From: Anodontia alba
Lineage: Eukaryota > Mollusca > Bivalvia > Lucinida > Lucinidae
DNA: 64,000 nt
Direction: 5' to 3'
Assembly: GCA_964016985.1 (NCBI GenBank)
Contig: OZ024831.1
Span: 24,587,948-24,651,947 of the forward strand
The first letter of the stretch is position 1; each line of letters starts with the position of its first letter. A model generated the notes under the pieces. That model worked only from the letters and a program-made list of their open reading frames with translations, was not told the origin of the DNA and made no database searches. Positions 42,716 to 52,970 of the stretch are shown here, one piece after another. The position numbers and the translations under genes were made by a program.

Positions 42716-43234
42716 GCCAAATATTGGGTATTCTCCCGAATAAACGTTCGGTTAATTAAATCAATAAGTTTATCTTTTATTAGATGATGAGATAAAGTAG
42801 TATACTTTGTAGAAAAATTATATGTAGACAATTTAGAAGCCTTAAAGTTTTTAGATTTAAATTTGTTGTGCACTTCATTGGAATTTTTAATTGACCAAAA
42901 ATGGTTAATTCCGTCCCTTTCGTAAACAGTATCATAGTATCTAATCCAATGTTATTATTATTTTTTTTTTAAGATGGACACGTTTCCTGATTGCACTGGT
43001 ATCTCTGATGAGAAAAGCATCGGAGGGTAAGATTACTTTTGTTAATAACTATTAAATCAAAGATAGCATTCCAAACTAAGAAAAATAGAAACGATAAAAA
43101 TACACATACTGTTACAGTATATATCAGACATTATTTGAAAATAAAGTAGAACATTAGAATCCATCATATTTCATAGGAGCTTATCACAGCTTCAGATAAG
43201 AGGGGTATCCTTTCAAAAATTTCCAGTAGCTCCA

Positions 43235-43310
43235 TGACAACATGTAGTATTCATCAGAAGGGACTCATTTAGGCGCTTCTAAGGATTACCCACAACATGT
43301 TTTCTTCGAG
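43235..43310. repeat. family-G hairpin, decayed
   Basis: ACAACATGTAGTATTCATC ... CTCATTTAGGCGCTTCTAAG ... TTACCCACAACATGT, equivalent to 33960-34025 in the other duplicate. Confidence 0.5.
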
Positions 43311-43334
43311 AACTGAGCAAATTATCAATAGTTT

Positions 43335-43495
43335 TCAAAATTTAGAACAAGTATGATAAAGATGTAAGGAATGCCAATTTTCAGGATATATACGGTAAGA
43401 TATTCCAATATTCAAGGTAAATATGGTAGCTACGGCCATCGTATTTATCCTGCATATTGGAATTTCTTTATCGTACTTGTTCTAAAATTTGAATA
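43335..43495. repeat. inverted repeat
   Basis: CAAAATTTAGAACAAGTATG / CGTACTTGTTCTAAAATTTG with ATAAAG...CTTTAT inside: arms of about 26 bases separated by about 100. Confidence 0.75.
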
Positions 43496-43689
43496 AGTCC
43501 ATTTTACTACCTATTGGTGTGTCTACAAACTGCTGAATGAGTGGCAAACAATCAGACCCTGGTCAGATGCTGGATTTTGTGGCTTCTGATCTAAGTCTAC
43601 GATATTTGCTTAGGCTTCTCTGACCCAATACTTAGGGTAAATACGGGTATGGTATTCTCATACTCCTAATTATTGGAAATCACCAAATA

Positions 43690-43893
43690 GAAGTGCCCGG
43701 GTTGCAAAGTGGTTAGCGCTCCCAACTTCGAATTTTGAGTTTGAATCATTGGTTTGAATAGCTTTGGCGAGGGAAATCAGCTGATGACTACGCCACTACT
43801 TTGCACAAAACATTTCATTATCACCATCGTTTTCAATGACTTAAATAATGTTGAAAGGGATGTAAAACACCAAATCGTCAGTGTGTATTTTCT
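43690..43893 (+). mobile_element. tRNA-like SINE
   Basis: Box A-like GCAAAGTGGTTAGCGC, box B-like GAGTTTGAATC, then a 3' end with AATGTTGAAAGGGATGTAA and AACACCAAATC that recurs at 45100-45127. Confidence 0.6.
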
Positions 43894-43898
43894 GTTGC

Positions 43899-44171
43899 CA
43901 TTACGAAAACACGCCTATTCAAATATATTGAAAATTTCACCACCAAAAACTGAAAATTTTCAGATAAAACAGATCTGATATTTTTCATAATTCTGCTCAA
44001 AATATAGATTGTGGGTAATCGTTAGAACCGCCTCGCCGAGGCGGTTCTAACGAATACCCACAATCTATGTTTTGAGCAGAAATAAGAAAAATAATGTATA
44101 CCCCTGTAAACCCCAGTTTTACTATATAAAAGTGGGGTTTAAGGGGGGTCAATATTATATAGGTATGTTTT
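43899..44171 (+). mobile_element. family-A element A8
   Basis: CATTACGAAAACACGCC at the left; the right end is AGGTATGTTTTC where the usual GTGATG is replaced. TTTTCTGTTGC occurs both just left of the element and at its right edge. Central hairpin near perfect. Confidence 0.9.
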
Positions 44172-44174
44172 CTG

Positions 44175-44660
44175 TTGCTTTGTGATCATTGAACCCATTC
44201 CAGAATGCTCGGAAAAATTATGTGATGGCCACTGATGGGACCTAGTTTGGCTGAAATTAGGTAGTCTAGCACAGAAAACATGAACATTTTAGCAATCGGT
44301 AGTTCTGTATGTGTTCATTGCTCTCTCAAGGGTACTTTAAGACTATTTCTTATCTGTTCATCTCAGATGATAACTTCTGATCTGATGTGTAAAGAATTGA
44401 GTTTATGTGAAGTCTATCACTGTAATATACTATCATTTCAGATCATGCTGTGTTTGACATTGATCCATGGAGGTTTTATGAATATAACGACCATTTTAAA
44501 TCAGATTGATATTTATCACGTAGTAGGAAATGAATGGATGTGTTGATTTAGGCCATCAGATGGTGACAACTCCTGGGTGTATCATTGAGGATGTAAGGCC
44601 TAGTGGCCCTGACAGAGGATAATCAGATAATAACATGCCATGAGAAAGAGAATATGGACA
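44175..44660. other. unassigned sequence
   Basis: An 88-codon plus-strand frame (44280-44546) has a hydrophobic, Cys-containing sequence but no recognised family. Confidence 0.3.
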
Positions 44661-44734
44661 TTGAAATACCAGGTCCTGATAACTTCATAGCGCCAGATAA
44701 GTAGGGGTAACAGGTCAATGTGTTATTTCTCTGT

Positions 44735-44805
44735 GCAAACATGTATTGTGGGTACTCATAGGAAGTGCCACGTCGAGGCGCTTCTGATGCGTACCCTCTA
44801 AATAT
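44735..44805. repeat. family-G hairpin
   Basis: ATTGTGGGTACTCATAGG AAGTGCCACGTCGAGGCG CTTCTGATGCGTACCC: same palindrome theme as family A in unrelated flanks. Confidence 0.65.
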
Positions 44806-45057
44806 TTTTTTCCTGCAGAAATAAGAAGCATGTCGCTACTTCTTGGTTGAAAACAGCGCTTTTTCTAGAGCGTAATAAAGGAGAATAAAAAAAATACCCT
44901 TGCTGAACGTAGCTGAGAATAAGATTTAAATCTTTGGTCTATTCCAGTACAGTTCTGACAGCAAAGTGTATTAAATCAGACACAGATATTGAAGTTATGA
45001 AAACGTATAAGAATCTGGCTTATGCATACATGCAACCATACGTCTCTTTGTTGCGCA

Positions 45058-45140
45058 GAGCCTTTCATTATTACCTTTCCGTCATCTCGATATTACTTAA
45101 TGTTGAAAGGGATGTGAAACACCAAATCATCATCATTGTA
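45058..45140 (+). mobile_element. SINE 3' end
   Basis: AATGTTGAAAGGGATGTGAA and ACACCAAATCATC, shared with the end of the SINE at 43690-43893. Confidence 0.5.
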
Positions 45141-45221
45141 GCACGGTTTGAATATAACATGGACCAAAAAAATGTTGTATTCAAATAAATATATAGATTG
45201 AATAGACAAATAACCATTTAT

Positions 45222-45530
45222 GGTGCCGGCCTCGGTGGCTTAGTGTGATGCGCGTCTGACTGGGGATCAGGAGGTTGTGGATTCGACCCCCGCCGGGTTA
45301 GCATCATTCCTTCGTGCAGACTGATCATGAAATATTTTCTACTGTCATTCTCTCCTTTCTGTTGATTCAAGAAGGACAATTGTCAGTTTCTAGCGAAATA
45401 ATGTGCACAATACTGGATAACCACTGAGAAGACAAAGCCTGCTCAGTAAAATGGTGGTTAGGTAATTTGACCCCGCTCGACATCACCCCATTGGGTTGAC
45501 TGGCCATAAAACTTCAACACAACCCCTTTA
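45222..45530 (+). mobile_element. tRNA-derived SINE (family K)
   Basis: Box A-like TGGCTTAGTGTGATG and box B-like GTGGATTCGACCCC, followed by a body (TGATCATGAAATATTTTC, AGAAACTG-type inverted phrase, CCCATTGGGTTGACTGGCC) that matches the minus-strand copy at 16228-16536 over its whole length. Confidence 0.8.
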
Positions 45531-45661
45531 TGGTCATATTTCTGTATATATTTTTGTTTGGATGCAACACATTTTTTTTTAATTTATATGTTTGTTTTGA
45601 TTTGGATCCCGGAAACTGTTTTACAATTAGGTTTGTTGGAAGTAATTTCATTTTCTTGGTG

Positions 45662-45940
45662 CATTACGAAAGCATGCTTATTCAAATATACTGAACATTT
45701 TACCATAAAAAAAAATGAAAATTTTCAGATAAAAAAATTCTGATATTTTCATATTTCTATTCAAAACATAGACTGTGGGTACTCGTTAGAACTGCCTCGA
45801 TAGGCGGTTCTAAATTGTATCCACAATTTATGTTTTGAGCAGAAATAGGAAAAGTAATTTATACCCCTGTAAACCCCAGCTTTACTACATAAAAGTGGGG
45901 TTTAAGGGGATCAAAATTATATAGGCATGTATTCGTGATG
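45662..45940 (+). mobile_element. family-A element A9
   Basis: CATTACGAAAGCATGCT ... GGCATGTATTCGTGATG. Central tip ACTGCCTCGATAGGCGGT; right arm more diverged. Confidence 0.9.
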
Positions 45941-46002
45941 TTATGTTTTATATACATATACAAAATCTTCAGACTTGGAAAATAATAATGATTGTATTTA
46001 CC

Positions 46003-46240
46003 TTAACCCAATATAGTCTGGAGACACCTAAAAGGGTAATTGGCAAACAGTGAAGACCCAGATCAGATGCCGCATTCTACGCCGTAGAATGCGGCGTCTG
46101 AACAGGGTTTCCATTATTTGCAAATAGTTTAGCCATTTTTCTATAGGAATGTCTTAACCTCATAGCTGGACTTACCTAAAATTGAAATTAGACTCTTCCA
46201 ATATATAGTGTGGGTGAGTCTATTCGGTGCAATGGGTTAA
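46003..46240 (+). mobile_element. family-H MITE, long copy
   Basis: Best family-H hairpin: CAGATGCCGCATTCTACG CCGTAGAATGCGGCGTCTG. Outer ends TTAACCCAATATAG and GTGCAATGGGTTAA. Confidence 0.8.
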
Positions 46241-46244
46241 GTTA

Positions 46245-47045
46245 TGATAATGTGAGCACCTTATCAGTGCATCACATATATACTTACACAAAATCTTCAG
46301 ACATAGAATATAATAACAAGACAAAATATTTAGACGTAAACGTCCAAGTACCGGCGAAATTTTGTCCATGTTTACTCAGAAATATGGGACACGGGTATAC
46401 TAAAGTTTAATAAATTTTCAATGTAATAGGTAAAAAAGAAAGAACAACAATATGATTCTTTAATGTATGCTTTTATTAAGCTTTATGAATTTTCTTGATC
46501 AAGCAATATGCGAATCCTAGTCATATTGGAATCTCCACGAGATTTAGTTTGTACATTATTATTAAAACAAAAACATGCCAGAACTTAAATTAAGTTACCA
46601 GATCTTATCTAGAAGCTTATTTTAGCATGCGTCAGATAAAGTATGGACCACAGGTCGTAGTCAGACTTACCGAAGATGGACTGCAGGTCATATTCAAACT
46701 TACCAAACTGTGCTCTGCACTAATCGAACACTTCTCCATACAAAAAAATCCAAAGCTATATTAAGAGACCGGCGCGATTCGCACGACGGTCAGTGACTGC
46801 ATTTACCGTCAACCATGTCATGCAACTAAATCGAGATGTCACGTTCATTTCAAAGTTTCAGTCAATCAGATTACTTCATCCAGGCTGTTGATACAAATTT
46901 ACATACTTAATGACAAACAAGCAGAGCAAGATCAGTTTTGAAGCCAACTGATCTGGCTCCACAGCATTTGCAAAGGCAGGTCATATCCAGGTTTAGCAGG
47001 ACTAGAGAGGTCGCTATTTGTGCACCTGCAGTCCTTACCATACTT
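46245..47045. other. unassigned sequence
   Basis: No gene recognised. Confidence 0.4.
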
Positions 47046-47048
47046 GTA

Positions 47049-47407
47049 CAGTCAAACCTCAATAGCTCGAACACCGATGGCTCGTTTACCATGGCTATTT
47101 CAAACTCGTTCTTGAGTCCCTGCCAAATTTTTCCAATAGCTCAAGAAAACAAATATTCAGGGAAATTTTCTTATTTTATCATGAAATTGTATGTTGTGTG
47201 TATTCATTAGAATCGCCTCATCGAGGCGATTCTAATGAGTACACTCAACATACAATTATTGTGTAGAAAATCGAGAAAACATTCCTTAAATTATCGCTAT
47301 TTGCTTCCTGACCTGGCACCATGATTAACCCTCAGTGGCTCGAACTACCCATGTCTCGAACAATTTTCTATGGTCCCAAAGATGTTCGAGCCATTGAAGT
47401 TCGACTG
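47049..47407 (-). mobile_element. family-B MITE B5, most complete
   Basis: TA|CAGTCAAACCTCAATAGC ... GCCATTGAAGTTCGACTG|TA. Central palindrome perfect at the tip: CATTAGAATCGCCTCATCGA GGCGATTCTAATG. About 359 bp. Confidence 0.92.
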
Positions 47408-48000
47408 TATTAAAGTTTGAACAAGTTAATTTTACTTCCAGTATATATGGCTACAATGCTGCTGGATAAATAGCAAGAAATGTAGAATTTGATCAGAAAT
47501 TGAATATTGTGGTATCTGATTTAGGTTTACACTGTTTACTCAGACCTATATATACATTTATTTGTAATTGAATTTTTGCGATTTTCCTTTGATGTTTTTT
47601 TTTTTTTTTTTTTTTTTTTTTGCTTAGCTATCCAAAACAAACGTTATACAGGGAGATGGTCACCGACATCTAAAAGCAGTTCCGTGGACACAGCAATTAG
47701 CAGTTTTACCGTGTATTCATAAAATTCTGAGGACTTTCTAAGTCCATGATTGATTCACATGGGTTTCACAGAAAAAAAGTACAGTATTGATAGTCAATCA
47801 TTGCTTCATACGCGCTATTTTATTGCTATTTATGCGCATTCAGTCAACCTTGCCTTTAATAAATGATCATTTTGCTGTTTTCTCTTATTCTTTAGGAAGA
47901 GTGACATACTAAGATCATTTTAGAATATATATATATATATATATGAAATAAAAATAATTGATAGCTTTGCTTGCCACACAGATTTCCCAACAGATTTATC
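47408..48000. other. unassigned sequence with poly(T)
   Basis: T run at about 47597-47622, short AT run at 47927-47943. Decayed family-H phrase near 47490-47555. Confidence 0.4.
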
Positions 48001-48001
48001 C

Positions 48002-48250
48002 CATTACGAAAACACGCCTATTCAAACATATTGAAATTTTTACCAGCAAAAAGTTTCCAGGTAAAATTTCTGATATTTTTCATATTTCTGCTCAAACCAT
48101 GCATTGTGGGTACTCGTTAGAACCGCTCCGCCACAATCTATGTTTTGTGCAGAAATAAGAAAAATAATGTCTACCCCTGAAAGTCCCTGCTTTACTATAT
48201 AAAAGTGGGGTTTAAGGGGGTCAAAATTATATAGGTATGTTTTCGTGATG
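48002..48250 (+). mobile_element. family-A element A10, hairpin right arm lost
   Basis: CATTACGAAAACACGCC ... GGTATGTTTTCGTGATG. Most of the right palindrome arm is missing: ACTCGTTAGAACCGCTCCG joins directly to CCACAATCTATG. C lies on both sides. Confidence 0.9.
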
Positions 48251-48376
48251 CTGGGCCACGCCCCAATGTTAAGGAAAGGGACAGCAAAGATAAATATTAT
48301 ATGAATAAATGTGTTTGAATCTTTTCTATTTTGTCAGACGTTATACTAGCATTTTGTGCAAGATCTGCATGCTATA

Positions 48377-48702
48377 CGGTAGATCCTCGTTATCTTTACT
48401 TCGCTTATCTCAAATAACCGCTTATCTCGAAGTGTAAATCTGGTCCCTGTTTTAACAATTAATTCAAATCTAACAAGTTAACAAAATATTGTGAAAAAGA
48501 GGACAAATTGCTCCTAATTTCTCCTATTTTCCAAACTATTTTCAAAATATCTCTAACTTAAGGAGTCAAATTACATATTCATGTACGATTTGTGGTTGTT
48601 CGATTTATTTTTCCTCATTCTGCAAATCTGATATATCGATGTACGGATATCTCGAAATATTTAAGAGAGTCCCTTTGACTTCGAGATAACTAGAGTCGAC
48701 TG
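48377..48702 (+). mobile_element. family-C MITE C3
   Basis: CGGTAGATCCTCGTTATC ... GATAACTAGAGTCGACTG, TA-flanked at the left. Central hairpin has lost part of one arm (AATTGCTCCTAATTTCTCC). Confidence 0.85.
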
Positions 48703-48769
48703 TTTTTGTTTTGCAGACACCGAAAATCAATATACGAGTATGCTCACTGTTGACAGAGTTTCAAGAGAG

Positions 48770-48850
48770 TGTCTGTGTGATCGAGAGGCTAAACCTCCAA
48801 ACTGAGGACCACACGATCAAACACCCAAATCAAATTGAATAAAGCATTCA
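48770..48850. mobile_element. possible SINE fragment
   Basis: GATCGAGAGGCTAAACCTCC and CACGATCAAACACCCAAATC have tRNA-like spacing but weak boxes. Confidence 0.3.
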
Positions 48851-49238
48851 GTTCGTAACTATATGACACTTCATTACACAGAACATTTTATTTATTTTCA
48901 CCTTTCCTTTAAACTCTTTGCATGCTGGGTAATTTTGCATGCTTTTTTGTCGCCTGTGGATTTTTTTTAAATTAACTTTTTCAAAAAAAAAAAACACAAA
49001 AAAAAAATACTTTCGGAATACCATTTCAGGCCCGACAAAACGTCTGGCCAGGTTTGGGTCCAAACTTTTGCAAAGGTTATCAGCAGACGACAAAAGTCGC
49101 CTATAACGTGGAAAGAGTTAAATAATTTATGTTGAAATGGACGTAAAAGACGTAATAGTCATCACCATCGTATATAATGCACAATGCAACAATAGATTCC
49201 TTATGCCATATTATGTGAAAGATGAAGGCCTAGCTCAG

Positions 49239-49509
49239 CATTACGAAAATATTCAAATATATAGAAAATTTCATCTCCAAAAACGGAAAATTTTCAGATA
49301 AAAAATACTGATATCTTTTATATTTCTGCTCAAAACATAGATTGTGGGTACTCGTTAGAACCGCCTCGATGAGGCGGTTCTAACGAGTACACATAATCTT
49401 TGTTTTTGAGCAAACATGAAATCTAATGTATACCCCTGTAAACCCTAGTTTTACCAAATAAAAGTGGGGTTTAAGGTGGTCAAAATTATATAGGCATGTT
49501 TTCGTGATG
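49239..49509 (+). mobile_element. family-A element A11
   Basis: CATTACGAAAATATTC: the left terminus has lost ACGCCT. Right end GGCATGTTTTCGTGATG. Central tip ACCGCCTCGATGAGGCGGT, G on both sides. Confidence 0.9.
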
Positions 49510-49714
49510 GCATATGCTTTTATACTGTCTGATCAGGACCATCTCTACTGCAGTATCCATTGGTTCTGTAAGTGGACTGCAGCAGCCCTGATAAGACCAC
49601 AAATGTGCAGGCGGATGGGGGCGGGCGTGGGGCTTCATTGCTTCCATATGGCGTAAAAGGGTATTCTTAATTCTTGCATTTCACAGCATTTATGTTTTTT
49701 ATGTTTGGGCTGAT

Positions 49715-50430
49715 GTTAAAACAAAAAATCGGCAGACGACATATTGATTTTTTACGGACTCCAGTACTGACTTTCAGCTGGAACAAGTTTTGACGTCGTA
49801 TGCAGGTTCTCTGCAGTTAAGACAAATTGCATGAAATTTCAAACTTTTTTTTGGCCTGGGAAAATAAAACAAATAATTTGTCGTCTGCTGAATTAGCCCA
49901 TAGGGTGGTAAATGTTGAAGGAAATGGGTATCCGTTCAAGGGAGACAACTCCGTCAAATTGTTTCGCCCGTTCTGAAAAGGGCTTTACTCTAAAAAGAAA
50001 AAAATCCGCTCTCCTTTGGGGCATAATTCTTTAATTTTAAAAGAGACCCCTTGAGCACTGGAGAACAAAAAAATGCCTTCTTTATTGAAAATAGCGAATA
50101 ATCGACCAAGTCCCCATTGTATTAATTTTCAAACAAAAGGCTAAATTATTACCCTAACTATGAATCAGTAGACGCTCCATGTGGTGAAAATATTTAACCC
50201 GACCTGTGTAAAAAAAAAATCGGCAGACGACATATTGATTTTTTTACGGTCTCCAGTACTGTCTTTAAGCTGAAACAAGTTTTGACGTCGTATGCAAGTT
50301 CTCTGCAGTTGAGACAACTTGCATGAAATTTCAAACTTTTTTTTTTCTTTTTTTTTGGGGGGGGCCTGGAAAATAAAACAAATAATTTGTCGTCTGCTGA
50401 ATTAGCCCATAGAGTGGTAATCAGCAGACG
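49715..50430. repeat. family-I element, two direct copies about 500 bp apart
   Basis: AAAATCGGCAGACGACATAT, TCCAGTACTG, AAGTTTTGACGTCGTATGC and TTTGTCGTCTGCTGAATTAG occur at 49723-49900 and again at 50216-50405. The ends (GGCAGACGACA / TGTCGTCTGC) are inverted repeats. Single decayed copies: 40430-40530, 48900-49100, 50810-50895, 53320-53475. Confidence 0.75.
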
Positions 50431-50639
50431 GTCCATGTGGTGAAAATATTTAACCCGACCTGTGTGAAAGTGTACCTTCAGGGTAGCAAATGCTCCAATC
50501 AGCCTGTGCATTAATATAGGGAGTCCTAGAATACTTTTAGCTCGATATTTGTTTAGTGTCATGTACTGTGTCTACCCAATGTATTTTGACACCTTACCTC
50601 TTTACCATACTTTTCCTTAAATCTGAACAAATACATTTA

Positions 50640-50775
50640 ACCACCTGTCAATTTGTCTTAAATCTGGATAAAGGGCAAACAGTAGAGACCCTGATCAGAT
50701 GCCACATAAGGTGGCATCTGATCAACGTCTTCGCTGTTTCTCAGGCCTGCCTGCCGTAATACTTAGAGTAAATAT
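50640..50775. mobile_element. family-H hairpin MITE
   Basis: GGCAAACAGTAGAGACCC, GATCAGATGCCACATAAG GTGGCATCTGATC, AGGCCTGCCTGCCG, TAGAGTAAATATGGTC. Confidence 0.7.
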
Positions 50776-50920
50776 GGTCTTGTGAAATTGGCTCTACGCT
50801 CACTTAACATGCCTGGTAAAAAATCCAGTAGACGACATTTTAAATTTTTTTTTTCTTCTTTTTTGAAGAAAACAAACTTTGACATGTCGTGCTTTTTGTC
50901 TTCTTACGAAAACTAAAATA

Positions 50921-51217
50921 CGTTACGAAAACACGCCTATTCAAATATATAGAAAATTTTGGCCTCCAAAAACTGAAAATTTTCAGATAAAAAACTCTGA
51001 TATTTTTCATATTTCTGCTCAAATCATAGATTGTGGGTACTCGTTAGAACCGCCTCAGCGAAGCGGTTCTAACGAGTACGAGGCGGTTCTAACGTGTACC
51101 CACAATCTATGTTTTGAGCAGAAATATGAAAAATATCAGATTTTTTTTATCTGAAAATTTTCCTTTTTTGGAGTTGTAAAATTTTCAATATATTTGAATA
51201 AATGTGTTTTCGTAATG
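50921..51217. mobile_element. family-A element A12, two left arms
   Basis: CGTTACGAAAACACGCC ... TGTGTTTTCGTAATG. Unlike other copies, both halves are the left arm: AAAACTGAAAATTTTCAG at the left is mirrored by CTGAAAATTTTCCTTTTT at the right, and the GGGGTTTA...ACCCC right-arm sequence is absent. The tip carries a 20-base duplication (GCGGTTCTAACGAGTACG then AGGCGGTTCTAACG). Confidence 0.9.
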
Positions 51218-51234
51218 CTAAGGTCAGACGTTTT

Positions 51235-51400
51235 CTAAATTTACCATATTTACCCTACATACTGGTACAGACAGGCCTGAGCACACAGTGCAGACCCAGA
51301 TCATATGCCGTAGAATGCGATGCGTGATCAGGTTCTACACTGTTTGCTGCTAAACATGCAGTTTTAGACATATCTGCAGATATTACAATGGACTTGTTCA
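51235..51400. mobile_element. family-H hairpin MITE
   Basis: ACCATATTTACCCTACATAC, GAGCACACAGTGCAGACCC, TGCCGTAGAATGCGATGCG, TCTACACTGTTTGC. Confidence 0.65.
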
Positions 51401-51445
51401 AATTATAGAGCAAGAACAGTAAGAAGTTATGGATTCCAGTATTTA

Positions 51446-51728
51446 CATCACGAAAACGTGCCTATATAATTTTGACCCCCTTAAACCCCACTTTTATATA
51501 GTAAAACTGGGGTTTACAGGGGTATACATTAATTTTCTTATTTCTGCTCAAAAACGTTGATTGTGTGTACTTGTTAGAACCGCCTCGGCGAGGCGGTTCT
51601 AACAAGTACTCACAATCTATTTTTTCAGCAGACATATGACAAATATCAGATTTTTTTGTCTGAAAACTTTCGTTTTCATTTTTGGTGGTAAAAATTTCAA
51701 TATATTTTGAGTAGGCGTGTTAAGTGAC
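51446..51728 (-). mobile_element. family-A element A13
   Basis: CATCACGAAAACGTGCC at the left; the right end is damaged (GGCGTGTTAAGTGACG). Tip ACCGCCTCGGCGAGGCGGT, with the right outer hairpin arm diverged. Confidence 0.88.
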
Positions 51729-51759
51729 GCGCATAAAAAAAATACAGTAGGCCTGAGCA

Positions 51760-52107
51760 AACTTAAAGGCTCCATATTCCTAAAAACATAAACATTTATT
51801 ATCCAAGAAAGGTTTAATAAATTGATCTATATAGTAGTAATACGATCATAAAAATAATTCAGTTAGTCGCTCGTTTTTGAACTGGATCAAAAATGAAATG
51901 ATGTTTTTATCGTATATCTGAATTAGTGTTGGCAACATTAGTTCAGAGATACGATAAAGTCATTTCATTTCAAAAACGAGAGTCTAACTGAAATTTTACA
52001 GGCCGTCAGGTGCCACATTTTATAATTGTATAAATACCATATATCAATTTACTAAACCGTTTTGTTTTATATTAAATGTCTATTTGTGAGGAATATGGAG
52101 CCTTTAA
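51760..52107. mobile_element. family-F MITE
   Basis: AGGCTCCATATTCCT ... AGGAATATGGAGCCT inverted ends, each next to TTAA. The inner palindrome CGTTTTTGAACTG...GTATATCTGAA / TTCAGAGATACG...TTTCAAAAACG is centred near 51935. Non-coding, single copy here. Confidence 0.8.
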
Positions 52108-52347
52108 CTAGAAGTCCAGATCAGATGCTGCAAAACACAAATCTGATCAGGGTCTGTATTACTTGCTTCTTGTCCAGCAATATCCAACACGTCAACAGGA
52201 AGTAAAATGACCATGTTTAAATTACAGAAATATACGGTAGGAGTTTTAGGGGTTCAAATATTTAGTGTTGATATTGTATGCCTGAGGAAAAGACGCAGAT
52301 CAGACACTGCAGAACACAGTACTTATAGATTGCTTCTCTCGATAATT

Positions 52348-52644
52348 CATCAAGAAAACATACCTATATAATTTTGACCCCCTTAAATCCCACTTTTGTA
52401 TAGTAAAACTGGGGTTTACAGGGGTATACATTATTTTTCTTGTTTTTGCTAAAAAACATAGATTGTGGGTACTCGTTAGAACCGCCTCGTCGATGCGATT
52501 CTAATGAGTACTCACAATTTATGTTTTCAGCAGAAATGTGAAAAATATACCACAAACTATGTTTTGAACTGAAATAATAATATCAAAACTTTGTTTTGGG
52601 TGGTGACATTTTCAATATATTTGAATAGACGTGTTTAAATAATG
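52348..52644 (-). mobile_element. family-A element A14
   Basis: CATCAAGAAAACATACC ... GACGTGTTTAAATAATG. Part of the right hairpin arm is duplicated (CACAATTTATGTTTTCAGC then CACAAACTATGTTTTGAAC). Confidence 0.88.
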
Positions 52645-52970
52645 TTCAGATGCATCATCCGGTAGTATAATGGACATTTTCAAAGTAAAGGACAAGAATA
52701 ATAAGGAGTTAAGATGGTAGAATATTTTTTGTAAATATGATATAAGATTCCTGTATTGCGTACTTGAACAGTAAATGCTCTTGTCAGACTGTGCAGATGT
52801 GCAGTCTAATCGGTCTTTCTGTTCGGATACAAACGACGATTTTCCACAGTGTTCCTCAAATGATTTGAGTTCTGTCATGAGAAAAGGGTGTCTTCCGGGC
52901 ATATGGGATAGAGCTGGGTATTACCAGAAAAAAAGTATTACATCAAGCGTCCGATACAATACTGTATTAT

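Larger units (their letters stand above)
40872..42951 (-). mobile_element. PLE-1 copy P5 with foreign ORF1-like segment
   Basis: 3' tail at 40872-41240, reverse transcriptase 41450-42720, broken upstream part to 42951. Flanked by TTTTTAAG-like sequence on both sides (40856-40863 and 42966-42973), a candidate target duplication. The coding region has frameshifts in its C-terminal part. A 360-bp segment at 42280-42639 replaces 54 bases of the standard element. Confidence 0.85.
40190..43750. repeat. segmental duplication, copy 2
   Basis: See copy 1 at 33140-37265. Interrupted by PLE-1 copy P5 (40872-42951), a site at which copy 1 (near 33690) is continuous. Confidence 0.7.

Noticed and set aside
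45222..45300. tRNA gene
   Set aside because: Only the A and B promoter boxes are present; the acceptor stem and anticodon arm do not pair, and the sequence runs into a repeated body, so it is a SINE.
50194..50562. 122-codon minus-strand frame with a poly-Lys run
   Set aside because: It crosses the second family-I copy and a T/G homopolymer; no motif or splice context.
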